Source: Megachile rotundata (lineage: Eukaryota > Arthropoda > Insecta > Hymenoptera > Megachilidae). From it: a stretch of DNA of 64,000 bases. Of the stretch, positions 1 to 13,969 are shown one piece after another (position 1 is the stretch's first letter; every line of letters starts with the position of its first letter). The position numbers and the translations under genes are program-made. The stretch spans positions 124,001 through 188,000 of the forward strand of contig NW_027473505.1 of the NCBI RefSeq assembly GCF_050947335.1. The letters are read 5' to 3'. Below the pieces are notes generated by a model. That model searched no databases. It was not told the origin of the DNA and saw nothing but the letters and a program-made list of their open reading frames with translations.

Positions 1-150
1 TACGAGTTCGATAGAACGACAATTACTATACTAATTACTCTTATTATTATCAATCTAACTCGTATTATTGGCCATATTTTGCTTATGTGATCGATAGAAC
101 GGCAATTACTTTACTTATTACTCTTATTATTATCGATCTAACTCATATTA

Positions 151-1165
151 TTAGACATATTATGCTTATGTGATCGATAGAACGACAATTACTATACTTA
201 TTACTCTTATTATTACCAATCTAACTCATATTATAAGTCATATTATGCTTATATGATCGATAGAACGACAATTAGTATACTCATTACTCTTATTATTATC
301 AATCTAACTCATATTATTTGCAATATTATGCTTATATGATCGATAGAACGACAATTGCTATACTTATTACTCTTATTATTATCAATCTAACTCATATTAT
401 TAGCCATATTATGCTTATATGATCGATAGACCAACAATTACTACACTCATTACTCTTATTATTATCAAACTAACTCATATTATTAGCCATATTATGCTTA
501 CGAGATCGATAGAACGACAATTACTATACTAATTACTCTTATTATTATCAATCTAACTCGTATTATTAGCCATATTATGCTTATGTGATCGATAGAACGA
601 CAATTACTATACTTATTACTCTTCTTATTATCCATCTAACTCATATTATTAGCCATATTATGCTTATATGATCGACAGAACGACAATTACTATACTTATT
701 ACTCTTATTATTATCAATCTAACGCACATTATTAGTCATATTATGCTTATGTGATCGATAGAACGACAATTACTATACTCATTACTCTTATTATTATCAA
801 TCTAACTCGTATTATTAGCCATACTGTGCTTATATGATCGACAGAACGACAACTACTACACTTATTACACTCACTATTGTCAATCTAACTCATATTATTA
901 GCCATATTGTGCTTATATGATCGACAGAACGACAACTACTATACTTATTACACTCACTATTGTCAATCTAACTCATATTATTAGCCATATTATGCTTATA
1001 TGATCGATAGACCGACAATTACTACACTCATTACTCTTATTATTATCAAACTAACTCATATTATTAGCCATATTATGCTTACGAGATCGATAGAACGACA
1101 ATTACTAGACTAATTACTCTTATTATTATCAATCTAACTCGTATTATTAGCCATATTATGCTTAT
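151..1165 (+). repeat. 20-monomer duplication, copy 1 (subfamily A)
   Basis: The same series of variant monomers starts at 'ttagacatat' at 151 and at 1811, an offset of 1660 bp or 20 units. Shared private variants include 'ttataagtcat', 'aacgcacatt', 'ccaacaatt' and the 'actagactaatt' unit (unit starts 1082 and 2742). The copies differ by point changes (for example 'catactgtgc' against 'catactctgc') and by one different monomer near 1010-1080. Boundaries are estimated by eye to within about one unit. Confidence 0.85.
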
Positions 1166-1810
1166 ATGATCGATAGACCGACAATTACTACACTCATTAC
1201 TCTTATTATTATCAAACTAACTCATATTATTAGCCATATTATGATTATATGATCGATAGAACGACAATTACTATACTCATTACTCTTATTATTATCAATC
1301 TAAATCATATTATTAACCATATTATGCAGATATTATCGATAGAACTACAATTACTATACTCATTACTCTTACTATTATCAATCTAACTCATATTATTAGC
1401 CACGTTATGCTTATATGCTCGATAGAACGACAATTACTATACTTATTACTCTTATTATTATCAATCTAACTCATATTATTGGCCATATCATGCTTATATG
1501 ATCGACAGGACGACAATTACTATACTTATTACACTCACTGCTATCAATCTAACTCATATTATTATACATATTATGCTTGTATGATCGACAGAACGACAAT
1601 TACTATAGTTATTACACTCACTATTATCAATCTAACTCATATTATTAACCATATTATGCAAATATGATCGATAGAACGACAATTACTATACTTATTACTC
1701 TTATTATTATCGATCTAACTCATATTATTAGCCATATTATGCTTATATGATCGATAGACCAACAATTACTACACTCATTACTCTTATTATTATCAAACTA
1801 ACTCATATTA

Positions 1811-2825
1811 TTAGACATATTATGCTTATGTGATCGATAGAACGACAATTACTATACTTATTACTCTTATTATTACCAATCTAACTCATATTATAAGTCA
1901 TATTATGCTTATATGATCGAAAGAACGACAATTAGTATACTCATTACTCTTATTATTATCAATCTAACTCATATTATTTGCAATATTATGCTTATATGAT
2001 CGATAGAACGACAATTGCTATACTTATTACTCTTATTATTATCAATCTAACTCATATTATTAGCCATATTATGCTTATATGATCGATAGACCAACAATTA
2101 CTACACTCATTACTCTTATTATTATCAAACTAACTCATATTATTAGCCATATTATGCTTACGAGATCGATAGAACGACAATTACTATACTAATTACTCTT
2201 ATTATTATCAATCTAACTCGTATTATTAGCCATATTATGCTTATGTGATCGATAGAACGACAATTACTATACTTATTACTCTTCTTATTATCAATCTAAC
2301 TCATATTATTAGCCATATTATGCTTATATGATCGACAGAACGACAATTACTATACTTATTACTCTTATTATTATCAATCTAACGCACATTATTAGTCATA
2401 TTATGCTTATGTGATCGATAGAACGACAATTACTATACTCATTACTCTTATTATTATCAATCTAACTCATATTATTAGCCATACTCTGCTTATATGATCG
2501 ACAGAACGACAACTACTATACTTATTACACTCACTATTGTCAATCTAACTCATATTATTAGCCATATTGTGCTTATATGATCGACAGAACGACAACTACT
2601 ATACTTATTACACTCACTATTTTCAATCTAACTCATATTATTAGCCATATTATGCTTATATGATCGATAGATCGACAATTACTATACTTATTAGTCTTAT
2701 TATTATCAATCTAACTCATATTATTAGCCATATTATGCTTACGAGATCGATAGAACGACAATTACTAGACTAATTACTCTTATTATTATCAATCTAACTC
2801 GTATTATTAGCCATATTATGCTTAT
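1811..2825 (+). repeat. 20-monomer duplication, copy 2 (subfamily A)
   Basis: Partner of the block beginning at 151, offset by 1660 bp. It ends where a unit reading 'tgtgaccgatag' replaces the 'tatgatcgatag' unit of copy 1. Since the two copies nearly abut, they can be read as about 1.6 turns of a 20-monomer tandem repeat. Confidence 0.83.
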
Positions 2826-4145
2826 GTGACCGATAGAACGACAATTACTTTACTTATTACTCTTATTATTATCAATCTAACCCGTATTATTAGCCATATT
2901 ATGCTTATATGGTCGATAGAACGACAATTACTATACTCATTAGTCTTATTATTATCAATCTAACTCATATTATTAGCCATATTATGCTTATATGATCGAT
3001 AGACCGACAATTCCTACACTCATTGCTCTTATTATTATCAAACTAACTCATATTATTAGCCATATTATGCTTACGAGATCGATAGAACGACTAATTACTA
3101 TACTAATTACTCTTATCATTATCAATCTAACTCGTATTATTAGCCATATTATGCTTATGTGATCGATAGAACGACAATTACTATACTTATTACTCTTCTT
3201 ATTATCAATCCTACTCATATTATTAGCCATATTATGCTTATATGATCGACAGAACGACAATTACTATACTTATTACTCTTATTATTATCAATCTAACGCA
3301 CATTATTAGTCATATTATGCTTATGTGATCGATAGAACGACAATTACTATACTCATTACTCTTATTATTATCAATCTAACTCATATTATTAGCCATACTC
3401 TGCTTATATGATCGACAGAACGACAACTACTATACTTATTACACTCACTATTGTCAATCTAACTCATATTATTAGCCATATTGTGCTTATATGATCGACA
3501 GAACGACAACTACTATACTTATTACACTCACTATTGTCAATCTAACTCATATTATTAGCCATATTATGCTTATATGATCGATAGATCGACAATTACTATA
3601 CTTATTAGTCTTATTATTATCAATCTAACTCATATTATTAGCAATATTATGCTTATGTGATCGATAGAACGACAATTGCTATACTTATTACTCTTATTAT
3701 TATCAATCTAACTCATATTATTAGCCATATTATGCTTATATGATCGATAGACCGACAATTACTACACTCATTACTCTTATTATTATCAAACTAACTCATA
3801 TTATTAGCCATATTATGCTTACGAGATCGATAGAACGACAATTACTAGACTAATTACTCTTATTATTATCAATCTAACTCGTATTATTAGCCATATTATG
3901 CTTATGTGACCGATAGAACGACAATTACTTTACTTATTACTCTTATTATTATCAATCTAACCCGTATTATTAGCCATATTATGCTTATATGGTCGATAGA
4001 ACGACAATTACTATACTCATTAGTCTTATTATTATCAATCTAACTCATATTATTAGCCATATTATGCTTATATGATCGATAGACCGACAATTCCTACACT
4101 CATTGCTCTTATTATTATCAAACTAACTCATATTATTAGCCATAT
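2100..4145 (+). repeat. Overlapping 11-monomer and 13-monomer duplications (subfamily A)
   Basis: Roughly 2100-2735 recurs at 3013-3649, an offset of 914 bp (11 units plus the 1-bp insertion near 3092), with shared 'aacgcacatt', 'catactctgc' and 'ttagtctt' variants. Roughly 2735-3065 recurs at 3815-4145, an offset of 1080 bp (13 units plus 1), with shared 'actagactaatt', 'tgtgaccg', 'cccgtatt' and 'ttcctacac' variants. Two different offsets in neighbouring stretches show at least two separate exchange events. Confidence 0.8.
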
Positions 4146-5100
4146 TATGATTACATGATCGATTGAACGACAATTACTATACTTATTACTCTTATTATTA
4201 TCAATCTAACTCGTATTATTAGCCATATTATGCTTACGAGTTCGATAGAACGACAATTACTATACTAATTACTCTTATTATTATCAATCTAACTCGTATT
4301 ATTGGCCATATTTTGCTTATGTGATCGATAGAACGGCAATTACTTTACTTATTACTCTTATTATTATCAATCTACCTCATATAATTAGCGATATTATGCT
4401 TATGTGATCAATAGAACGACAATTACTATACTTATTGCTCTTATTATTATCAATCTAACTCATATTATTAGCCATATTATGCTTATGTGATCGATAGAAC
4501 GTCAATTACTATTCTTATTACTCTTGTTGTTATCAATCTAACTCATATTATTAACCATATTATGCAGATATGATCGATAGAACTACAATTACTATACTCA
4601 TTACTCTTATTAGTATCAATCTAACTCATATTATTATACATATTATGCTTATATGATCGACAGAACGACAATTACTATAGTTATTACACTCACTATTATC
4701 AATCTAACTCATATTATTAACCATATTATGCAAATATGATCGATAGAACGACAATTACTATACTTATTACTCTTATTATTATCGATCTAACTCATATTAT
4801 TAGACATATTATGCTTATGTGATCGATAGAACGACAATTACTATACTTATTACTCTTATTATTACCAATCTAACTCATATTATTAGTCATATTATGCTTA
4901 TATAATCGATAGAACGACAATTAGTATACTCATTACTCTTATTATTATCCATCTAACTCATATCATTAGCAATATTATGCTTATGTGATCGATAGAACGA
5001 CAATTGCTATACTTATTACTCTTATTATTATCAAACTAACTCATATTATTAGCCATATTATGCTTACGAGATCGATAGAACGACAATTACTAGACTAATT

Positions 5101-5200
5101 NNNNNNNNNNNNNNNNNNNNNNNNNNNNNNNNNNNNNNNNNNNNNNNNNNNNNNNNNNNNNNNNNNNNNNNNNNNNNNNNNNNNNNNNNNNNNNNNNNNN
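5101..5200. other. Assembly gap (100 N)
   Basis: Exactly 100 unresolved bases, the conventional placeholder for a gap of unknown size. The left edge stops at unit position 34 inside an 'actagactaatt' subfamily A monomer. The right edge resumes at unit position 26 inside a subfamily B monomer carrying 'cactactcttag'. If the array continues in phase through the gap, the real missing length equals 74 modulo 83 (74, 157, 240 and so on), not 100. The subfamily switch across it means that a long stretch, or a wrong join, may be hidden here. Confidence 0.97.
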
Positions 5201-7849
5201 ATACTCACTACTCTTAGTATTATCAATCTAACTCATATTATTAGCCATATTATGGTTATATTATCGATAGAACGACAATTACTATACTTATTACTGTTAT
5301 TATTATCAATCTAACTCATATTATTAGCCATATTATGCTTAAATGATCGATAGAATGAGAATTACTATACTCACTACTCTTAGTATTATCAATCTAACTC
5401 ATATTATTAGCCATATTATGCTCATATGATCGAGAGAACGACAATTACTATACTTATTACTCTTATTATTATCAATCTAACTCATATTATTAGCCTTATT
5501 ATGCTTATATGATCGATAGATCGACAATTACTGTAGTTATTACTCTTATTATTATCAATCTAACTCATATTATTAGCCATATTATGCTTATATGATCGAT
5601 AGAACGAGAATTACTATACTCACTACTCTTAGTATTATCAATCTAACTCATATTATTAGCCATATTATGCTTATATGATCGATGGAACGAGAACTACTAT
5701 ACTCACTACTCTTACTATTATCAATCTAACTCATATTATTAGCCATATTCTGCTTAAATGATCGATAGAACGACAATTACTATACTTATTACTCTTATTA
5801 TTATCAATCTAACTCGTATTATTAGCCATATTATGCTTACATGATCGATAGAACGACAAATACTATACTTATTACTCTTATTATTATCAATCTATATCAT
5901 ATTATTAGCCATATTATGCCGATATGATCGATAGAACTACAATTACTATACTCATTACTCTTATTATTATCAATCTAACTCATATTATTACCCATATTAT
6001 GCTTATATGATCGATGGAACGAGAACTACTATACTCACTACTCTTAGTATTATCAATCTAACTCATATTATTAGCCATATTATGCTTATATTATCGATAG
6101 AACGACAATTACTATACTTAGTACTGTTATTATTATCAATCTGACTCATATTATTACCCATATTATGCTTAAATGATCGATAGAACGACAATTACTATAC
6201 TTATTACTGTTATTATTATGAATCTAACTCATATTATTAGCCTTATTATGCTTATATGATCGATAGAACGACAATTACTGTAGTTATTACTCTTATTATT
6301 ATCAATCTAGCTCATATTATTAGCCATATTTTGCTTATATGATCGATAGAACTACAATTACTATACCCATTACTCTTATTATTATCAATCTAACTCATAT
6401 TATTAGCCATATTATGCTTATGTGATCGATAGAATGAGAATTACTATACTCACTACTCTCAGTATTATCACTCTAACTCATATTATTAGCCATATTATGC
6501 TTAAATGATCGATAGATCTACAATTACTATACTCATTACTCTTATTATTATCAATCTAACTCATATTATTAGCCATATTATGCTTATATGATCGATAGAA
6601 CGAGAATTACTATACTCATTACTCTTATTATTATCAATCTAACTCATATTATTAGCCATATTATGCTTATATGATCGATAGAACGAGAACTACTATACTC
6701 ACTACTCTTAGTATTATCAATCTAACTCATATTATTAGCCATATTATGCTTATATTATCGATAGAACGACAATTACTATACTTATTACTCTTATTATTAT
6801 CAATCTAACTCATATTATTAGCCATATTATGCTTATATGATCGATAGAACGAGAACTGCTATACTCACTACTCTTAGTATTATCAATCTACCTCATATTA
6901 TAGCCATATTATGCTTATATTATCGATAGAACGACAATTACTATACTTATTACTCTTATTATTATCAATCTAACTCATATTATTAGCCATATTATGCTTA
7001 TATGATCGATAGAACGAGAACTACTATACTCACTGCTCTTAGTATTATCAATCTAACTCATATTATTAGCCATATTATGCTTATATTATCGATAGAACGA
7101 CAATTACTATACTTATTACTGTTATTATTATCAATCTGACTCATATTATTACCCATATTATGCTTAAATGATCGATAGAACGACAATTACTATACTTATT
7201 ACTCTTATTATTATCAATCTAACTCATATTATTAGCCATATTATGCTTATATGATCGATAGAACGACAAATACTATACTTACTACTCTTATTATTATCAA
7301 TCTAACTCATATTATTAACCATATTATGCAGATATGATCGATAGAACTACAATTACTATACTCATTACTCTTATTATTATCAATCTAACTCATATTATTA
7401 GCCATATTATGCTTAAATGATCGATAGAACTACAACTACTATACTCATTACTCTTATTATTACCAATCTAACTCATATTATTAGCCATATTATGCTTATA
7501 TGATCGATAGAACGAGAATTACTATACTCACTACTCTTAGTATTATCAATCTAACTCATATTATTAGCCATATTATGCTTATATGATCGATAGAACGACA
7601 ATTACTATACTTATTACTCTTATTATAATCAATCTAACTCATATTATTAGCCATATTATGCTTATGTGATCGATAGAACGAGAACTACTATACTCACTAC
7701 TCTTAGTATTATCAATCTAACTCATATTATTAGCCATATTATGCTTATATTATCGATAGAACGACAATTACTATACTTATTACTGTTATTATTATCAATC
7801 TGACTCATATTATTACCCATATTATGCTTAAATGATCGATAGAACGACA

Positions 7850-9470
7850 ATTACTATACTTATTACTCTTATTATTATCAATCTAACTCATATTATTAGC
7901 CATATTATGCTTATATGATCGATAGAACGACAAATACTATACTTACTACTCTTATTATTATCAATCTAACTCATATTATTAACCATATTATGCAGATATG
8001 ATCGATAGAACTACAATTACTATACTCATTACTCTTATTATTATCAATCTAACTCATATTATTAGCCATATTATGCTTAAATGATCGATAGAACTACAAT
8101 TACTATACTCAATACTCTTATTATTATCAATCTAACTCATATTATTAGCCATATTATGCTTATATGATCGATAGAATGAGAATTACTATACTCACTGCTC
8201 TTAGTATTATCAATCTAACTCATATTATTAGCCATATTATGCTTATATGATCGATAGAACGACAATTACTATACTTATTACTCTTATTATTATCAATCTA
8301 ACTCATATTATTAGCCATATTATGCTTATATGATCGATAGAACGAGAACTACTATACTCACTACTCTTAGTATTATCAATCTAACTCATATTATTAGCCA
8401 TATTATGCTTATATTATCGATAGAACGACAATTACTATACTTATTACTGTTATTATTATCAATCTGACTCATATTATTACCCATATTATGCTTAAATGAT
8501 CGATAGAACGACAATTACTATACTTATTACTGTTATTATTATCAATCTAACTCATATTATTAGCCATATTATGCTTAAATGATCGATAGATCTACAATTA
8601 CTATACTCATTACTCTTATTATTATCAATCTAACTCATATTATTAGCCATATTATGCTTATATGATCGATAGAACGAGAATTACTGTACTCACTACTCTT
8701 AGTATTATCAATCTAACTCATATTATTAGCCATATTATGCTTATATGATCGATAGAACGACAATTACTATACTTATTACTGTTATTATTATCAATCTAAC
8801 TCATATTATTAGCCATATTATGCTTATATGATCGATGGAACGAGAACTACTATACTCACTACTCTTAGTATTATCAATCTAACTCATATTATTAGCCATA
8901 TTATGCTTATATTATCGATAGAACGACAATTACTATACTTAGTACTGTTATTATTATCAATCTGACTCATATTATTACCCATATTATGCTTAAATGATCG
9001 ATAGAACGACAATTACTATACTTATTACTGTTATTATTATCAATCTAACTCATATTATTAGCCTTATTATGCTTATATGATCGATAGAACGACAATTACT
9101 GTAGTTATTACTCTTATTATTATCAATCTAGCTCATATTATTAGCCATATTTTGCTTATATGATCGATAGAACTACAATTACTATACCCATTACTCTTAT
9201 TATTATCAATCTAACTCATATTATTAGCCATATTATGCTTATATGATCGATAGAATGAGAATTACTATACTCACTACTCTCAGTATTATCACTCTAACTC
9301 ATATTATTAGCCATATTATGCTTAAATGATCGATAGATCTACAATTACTATACTCATTACTCTTATTATTATCAATCTAACTCATATTATTAGCCATATT
9401 ATGCTTATATGATCGATAGAACGAGAATTACTATACTCATTACTCTTATTATTATCAATCTAACTCATAT
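7850..9470 (+). repeat. 34-monomer duplication, copy 1
   Basis: The order of variant monomers from 'gacaaatac' and 'gcagatatg' through 'cactgctc', 'gagaactac', 'gatctac', 'gatggaacg', 'tagtactg' and 'ctgtagtt' is repeated 2822 bp (34 units) downstream. Exact markers are 'gatgg' at 8834 and 11656, and 'ctgtag' at 9099 and 11921. A shorter third copy lies upstream, with 'gatgg' at 6013 and 'ctgtag' at 6278, offset 2821 because of a base lost near 6900. Confidence 0.87.
8246..8328 (+). repeat. Representative consensus monomer (83 bp)
   Basis: This copy matches the commonest form of the unit. Counted from 'tatgatcg' it is 83 bases: 29 A, 34 T, 14 C and 6 G, so 24% GC with C strongly exceeding G on this strand. 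Landmarks in order are ATCGAT (unit 6-11 region), 'gaacgac' (12-18), 'ttactatac' (21-29), 'ttactctta' (33-41), 'tatcaatc' (46-53), 'catattat' (59-66) and again 'catattat' (71-78), ending 'gctta'. Two CpG dinucleotides are present. Because 83 is not divisible by three, successive copies shift reading frame, and stops in the unit cut every frame within about one to three monomers. The choice of unit start is arbitrary. Confidence 0.95.
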
Positions 9471-10669
9471 TATTAGCCATATTATGCTTATATGATCGAT
9501 AGAACGAGAACTACTATACTCACTACTCTTAGTATTATCAATCTAACTCATATTATTAGCCATATTATGCTTATATTATCGATAGAACGACAATTACTAT
9601 ACTTATTACTGTTATTATTATCAATCTGACTCATATTATTACCCATATTATGCTTAAATGATCGATAGAACGACAATTACTATACTTATTACTCTTATTA
9701 TTATCAATCTAACTCATATTATTAGCCATATTATGCTTATATGATCGATAGAACGACAAATACTATACTTACTACTCTTATTATTATCAATCTAACTCAT
9801 ATTATTAACCATATTATGCAGATATGATCGATAGAACTACAATTACTATACTCATTACTCTTATTATTATCAATCTAACTCATATTGTTAGCCATATTAT
9901 GCTTAAATGATCGATAGAACTACAATTACTATACTCAATACTCTTATTATTATCAATCTAACTCATATTATTAGCCATATTATGCTTATATGATCGATAG
10001 AATGAGAATTACTATACTCACTGCTCTTAGTATTATCAATCTAACTCATATTATTAGCCATATTATGCTTATATGATCGATAGAACGACAATTACTATAC
10101 TTATTACTCTTATTATTATCAATCTAACTCATATTATTAGCCATATTATGCTTATATGATCGATAGAACGACAAATACTATACTTACTACTCTTATTATT
10201 ATCAATCTAACTCATATTATTAACCATATTATGCAGATATGATCGATAGAACTACAATTACTATACTCATTACTCTTATTATTATCAATCTAACTCATAT
10301 TATTACCCATATTATGCTTAAATGATCGATAGAACTACAATTACTATACTCATTACTCTTATTATTATCAATCTAACTCATATTATTAGCCATATTATGC
10401 TTAAATGATCGATAGAACTACAATTACTATACTTATTACTCTTATTATTATGAATCTAACTCATATTATTCACCATATTATGCCGATATGATCGATAGAA
10501 CTACAATTACTATACTCATTACTCTTATTATTATCAATCTAACACATATTATTAGCCATATTATGCTTATATGATCGATAGAATGAGAATTACTATACTC
10601 ACTACTCTTAGTGTTATCACTCTAACTCATATTATTAGCCTTATTATGCTTATATGATCGATAGAACGA

Positions 10670-12290
10670 CAATTACTATACTTATTACTCTTATTATTAT
10701 CAATCTAACTCATATTATTAGCCATATTATGCTTATATGATCGATAGAACGACAAGTACTATACTTACTACTCTTATTATTATCAATCTAACTCATATTA
10801 TTAACCATATTATGCAGATATGATCGATAGAACTACAATTACTATACTCATTACTCTTATTATTATCAATCTAACTCATATTATTAGCCATATTATGCTT
10901 AAATGATCGATAGAACTACAATTACTATACTCAATACTCTTATTATTATCAATCTAACTCATATTATTAGCCATATTATGCTTATATGATCGATAGAATG
11001 AGAATTACTATACTCACTGCTCTTAGTATTATCAATCTAACTCATATTATTAGCCATATTATGCTTATATGATCGATAGAACGACAATTACTATACTTAT
11101 TACTCTTATTATTATCAATCTAACTCATATTATTAGCCATATTATGCTTATATGATCGATAGAACGAGAACTACTATACTCACTACTCTTAGTATTATCA
11201 ATCGAACTCATATTATTAGCCATATTATGCTTATATTATCGATAGAACGACAATTACTGTACTTATTACTGTTATTATTATCAATCTGACTCATATTATT
11301 ACCCATATTATGCTTAAATGATCGATAGAACGACAATTACTATACTTATTACTGTTATTATTATCAATCTAACTCATATTATTAGCCATATTATGCTTAA
11401 ATGATCGATAGATCTACAATTACTATACTCATTACTCTTATTATTATCAATCTAACTCATATTATTAGCCATATTATGCTTATATGATCGATAGAACGAG
11501 AATTACTATACTCACTACTCTTAGTATTATCAATCTAACTCATATTATTAGCCATATTATGCTTATATGATCGATAGAACGACAATTACTATACTTATTA
11601 CTGTTATTATTATCAATCTAACTCATATTATTAGCCATATTATGCTTATATGATCGATGGAACGAGAACTACTATACTCACTACTCTTAGTATTATCAAT
11701 CTAACTTATATTATTAGCCATATTATGCTTATATTATCGATAGAACGACAATTACTATACTTAGTACTGTTATTATTATCAATCTGACTCATATTATTAC
11801 CCATATTATGCTTAAATGATCGATAGAACGACAATTACTATACCTATTACTGTTATTATTATCAATCTAACTCATATTATTAGCCTTATTATGCTTATAT
11901 GATCGATAGAACGACAATTACTGTAGTTATTACTCTTATTATTATCAATCTAGCTCATATTATTAGCCATATTTTGCTTATATGATCGATAGAACTACAA
12001 TTACTATACCCATTACTCTTATTATTATCAATCTAACTCATATTATTAGCCATATTATGCTTATATGATCGATAGAATGAGAATTACTATACTCACTACT
12101 CTCAGTATTATCACTCTAACTCATATTATTAGCCATATTATGCTTAAATGATCGATAGATCTACAATTACTATACTCATTACTCTTATTATTATCAATCT
12201 AACTCATATTATTAGCCATATTATGCTTATATGATCGATAGAACGAGAATTACTATACTCATTACTCTTATTATTATCAATCTAACTCAT
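10670..12290 (+). repeat. 34-monomer duplication, copy 2
   Basis: Partner of the block at about 7850-9470 at an offset of 2822 bp. The match ends near 12296, where 'attaaccatatt' with 'gcagatatg' replaces 'attagccatatt' followed by a 'gagaactac' unit. Between the copies the order of monomers has been rearranged by gains and losses of whole units. Confidence 0.85.
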
Positions 12291-13969
12291 ATTATTAACC
12301 ATATTATGCAGATATGATCGATAGAACTACAATTACTATACTCATTACTCTTATTATTATCAATCTAACTCATATTGTTAGCCATATTATGCTTAAATGA
12401 TCGATAGAACTACAATTACTATACTCAATACTCTTATTATTATCAATCTAACTCATATTATTAGCCATATTATGCTTATATGATCGATAGAATGAGAATT
12501 ACTATACTCACTGCTCTTAGTATTATCAATCTAACTCATATTATTAGCCATATTATGCTTATATGATCGATAGAACGACAATTACTATACTTATTACTCT
12601 TATTATTATCAATCTAACTCATATTATTAGCCATATTATGCTTATATGATCGATAGAACGACAATTACTATACTCACTACTCTTAGTATTATCAATCTAA
12701 CTCATATTATTAGCCATATTATGCTTATATTATCGATAGAACGACAATTACTATACTTATTACTGTTATTATTATCAATCTAACTCATATTATTAGCCAT
12801 ATTATGCTTATATGATCGATAGAATGAGAATTACTATACTCACTACTCTTAGTATTATCACTCTAACTCATATTATTAGCCATATTATGCTTATATGATC
12901 GAGAGAACGACAATTACTATACTTATTACTCTTATTATTGTCAATCTACCTCATATTATTAGCCATATTATGCTTATATGATCGAGAGAACGACAATTAC
13001 TATACTTATTACTCTTATTACTATCAATCTAACTCATATTATTAGCCATATTATGCTTATATGATCGATAGAACGAGAATTACTATACTCACTACTCTTA
13101 GTATTATCAATCTAACTCATATTATTAGCCATATTATGCTTATATGGTCGATAGAACGAGAATTACTATACTCAATACTCTTATTATTATCAATCTAACT
13201 CATATTATTAGCCATATTATGCTTATATGATCGATAGAATGAGAATTACCATACTCACTGCTCTTAGTATTATCAGTCTAACTCATATTATTAGCCATAT
13301 TATGCTTATATGATCGATAGAAGGAGAATTACTATACTCACTACTCTTAGTATTATCACTCTAACTCATATTATTAGCCTTATTATGCTTATATGATCGA
13401 TAGAACGACAATTACTATACTTATTACTCTTATTATTATCAATCTAACTCATATTATTAGCCATATTATGCTTATATGATCGATAGAACGACAAATACTA
13501 TACTTACTACTCTTATTATTATCAATCTAACTCATATTATTAACCATATTATGCAGATATGATCGATAGAACTACAATTACTATACTCATTACTCTTATT
13601 ATTATCAATCTAACTCATATTATTAGCCATATTATGCTTAAATGATCGATAGATCTACAATTACTATACTCATTACTCTTATTATTATCAATCTAACTCA
13701 TATTATTAGCCATATTATGCTTATATGATCGATAGAATGAGAATTACTATACTCACTGCTCTTAGTATTATCAATCCAACTCATATTATTAGCCATATTA
13801 TGCTTAAATGATCGATAGATCTACAATTACTATACTCATTACTCTTATTATTATCAATCTAACTCATATTATTAGCCATATTATGCTTATATGATCGATA
13901 GAATGAGAATTACTATACTCACTGCTCTTAGTATTATCAATCCAACTCATATTATTAGCCATATTATGC

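Larger units (their letters stand above)
1..5100 (+). repeat. 83-bp satellite array, subfamily A
   Basis: About 61 head-to-tail monomers of 83 bp fill this section without any other sequence. Unit starts (the bases after 'gctta') fall at positions congruent to 3 modulo 83, changing to 4 after a 1-bp insertion near 3092 ('cgactaatt' in place of 'cgacaatt'). Variants concentrated here are units beginning 'cgagatcg' or 'tgtgatcg', the block 'actagactaatt' (1107, 2767, 3847, 5092), 'cactcactattgtc', and 'ctcgtattatt' in place of 'ctcatattatt'. The 'cactactcttag' block that is common downstream is not a feature of this section. Local duplications of 11, 13 and 20 monomers occur. No gene, promoter or RNA gene was recognised. 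It is a satellite by structure; its chromosomal position is unknown. Confidence 0.97.

Noticed and set aside
1479..1667. A 62-codon plus-strand open frame rich in Tyr, Thr and Ile
   Set aside because: It is a reading of just over two satellite monomers in which variant bases removed the usual stops. The repeated residues mirror the repeated DNA.
3048..3260. A 70-codon minus-strand open frame
   Set aside because: It overlaps monomers made open by the 1-bp insertion near 3092, which shifts frame past stops. There is no sign of coding selection.
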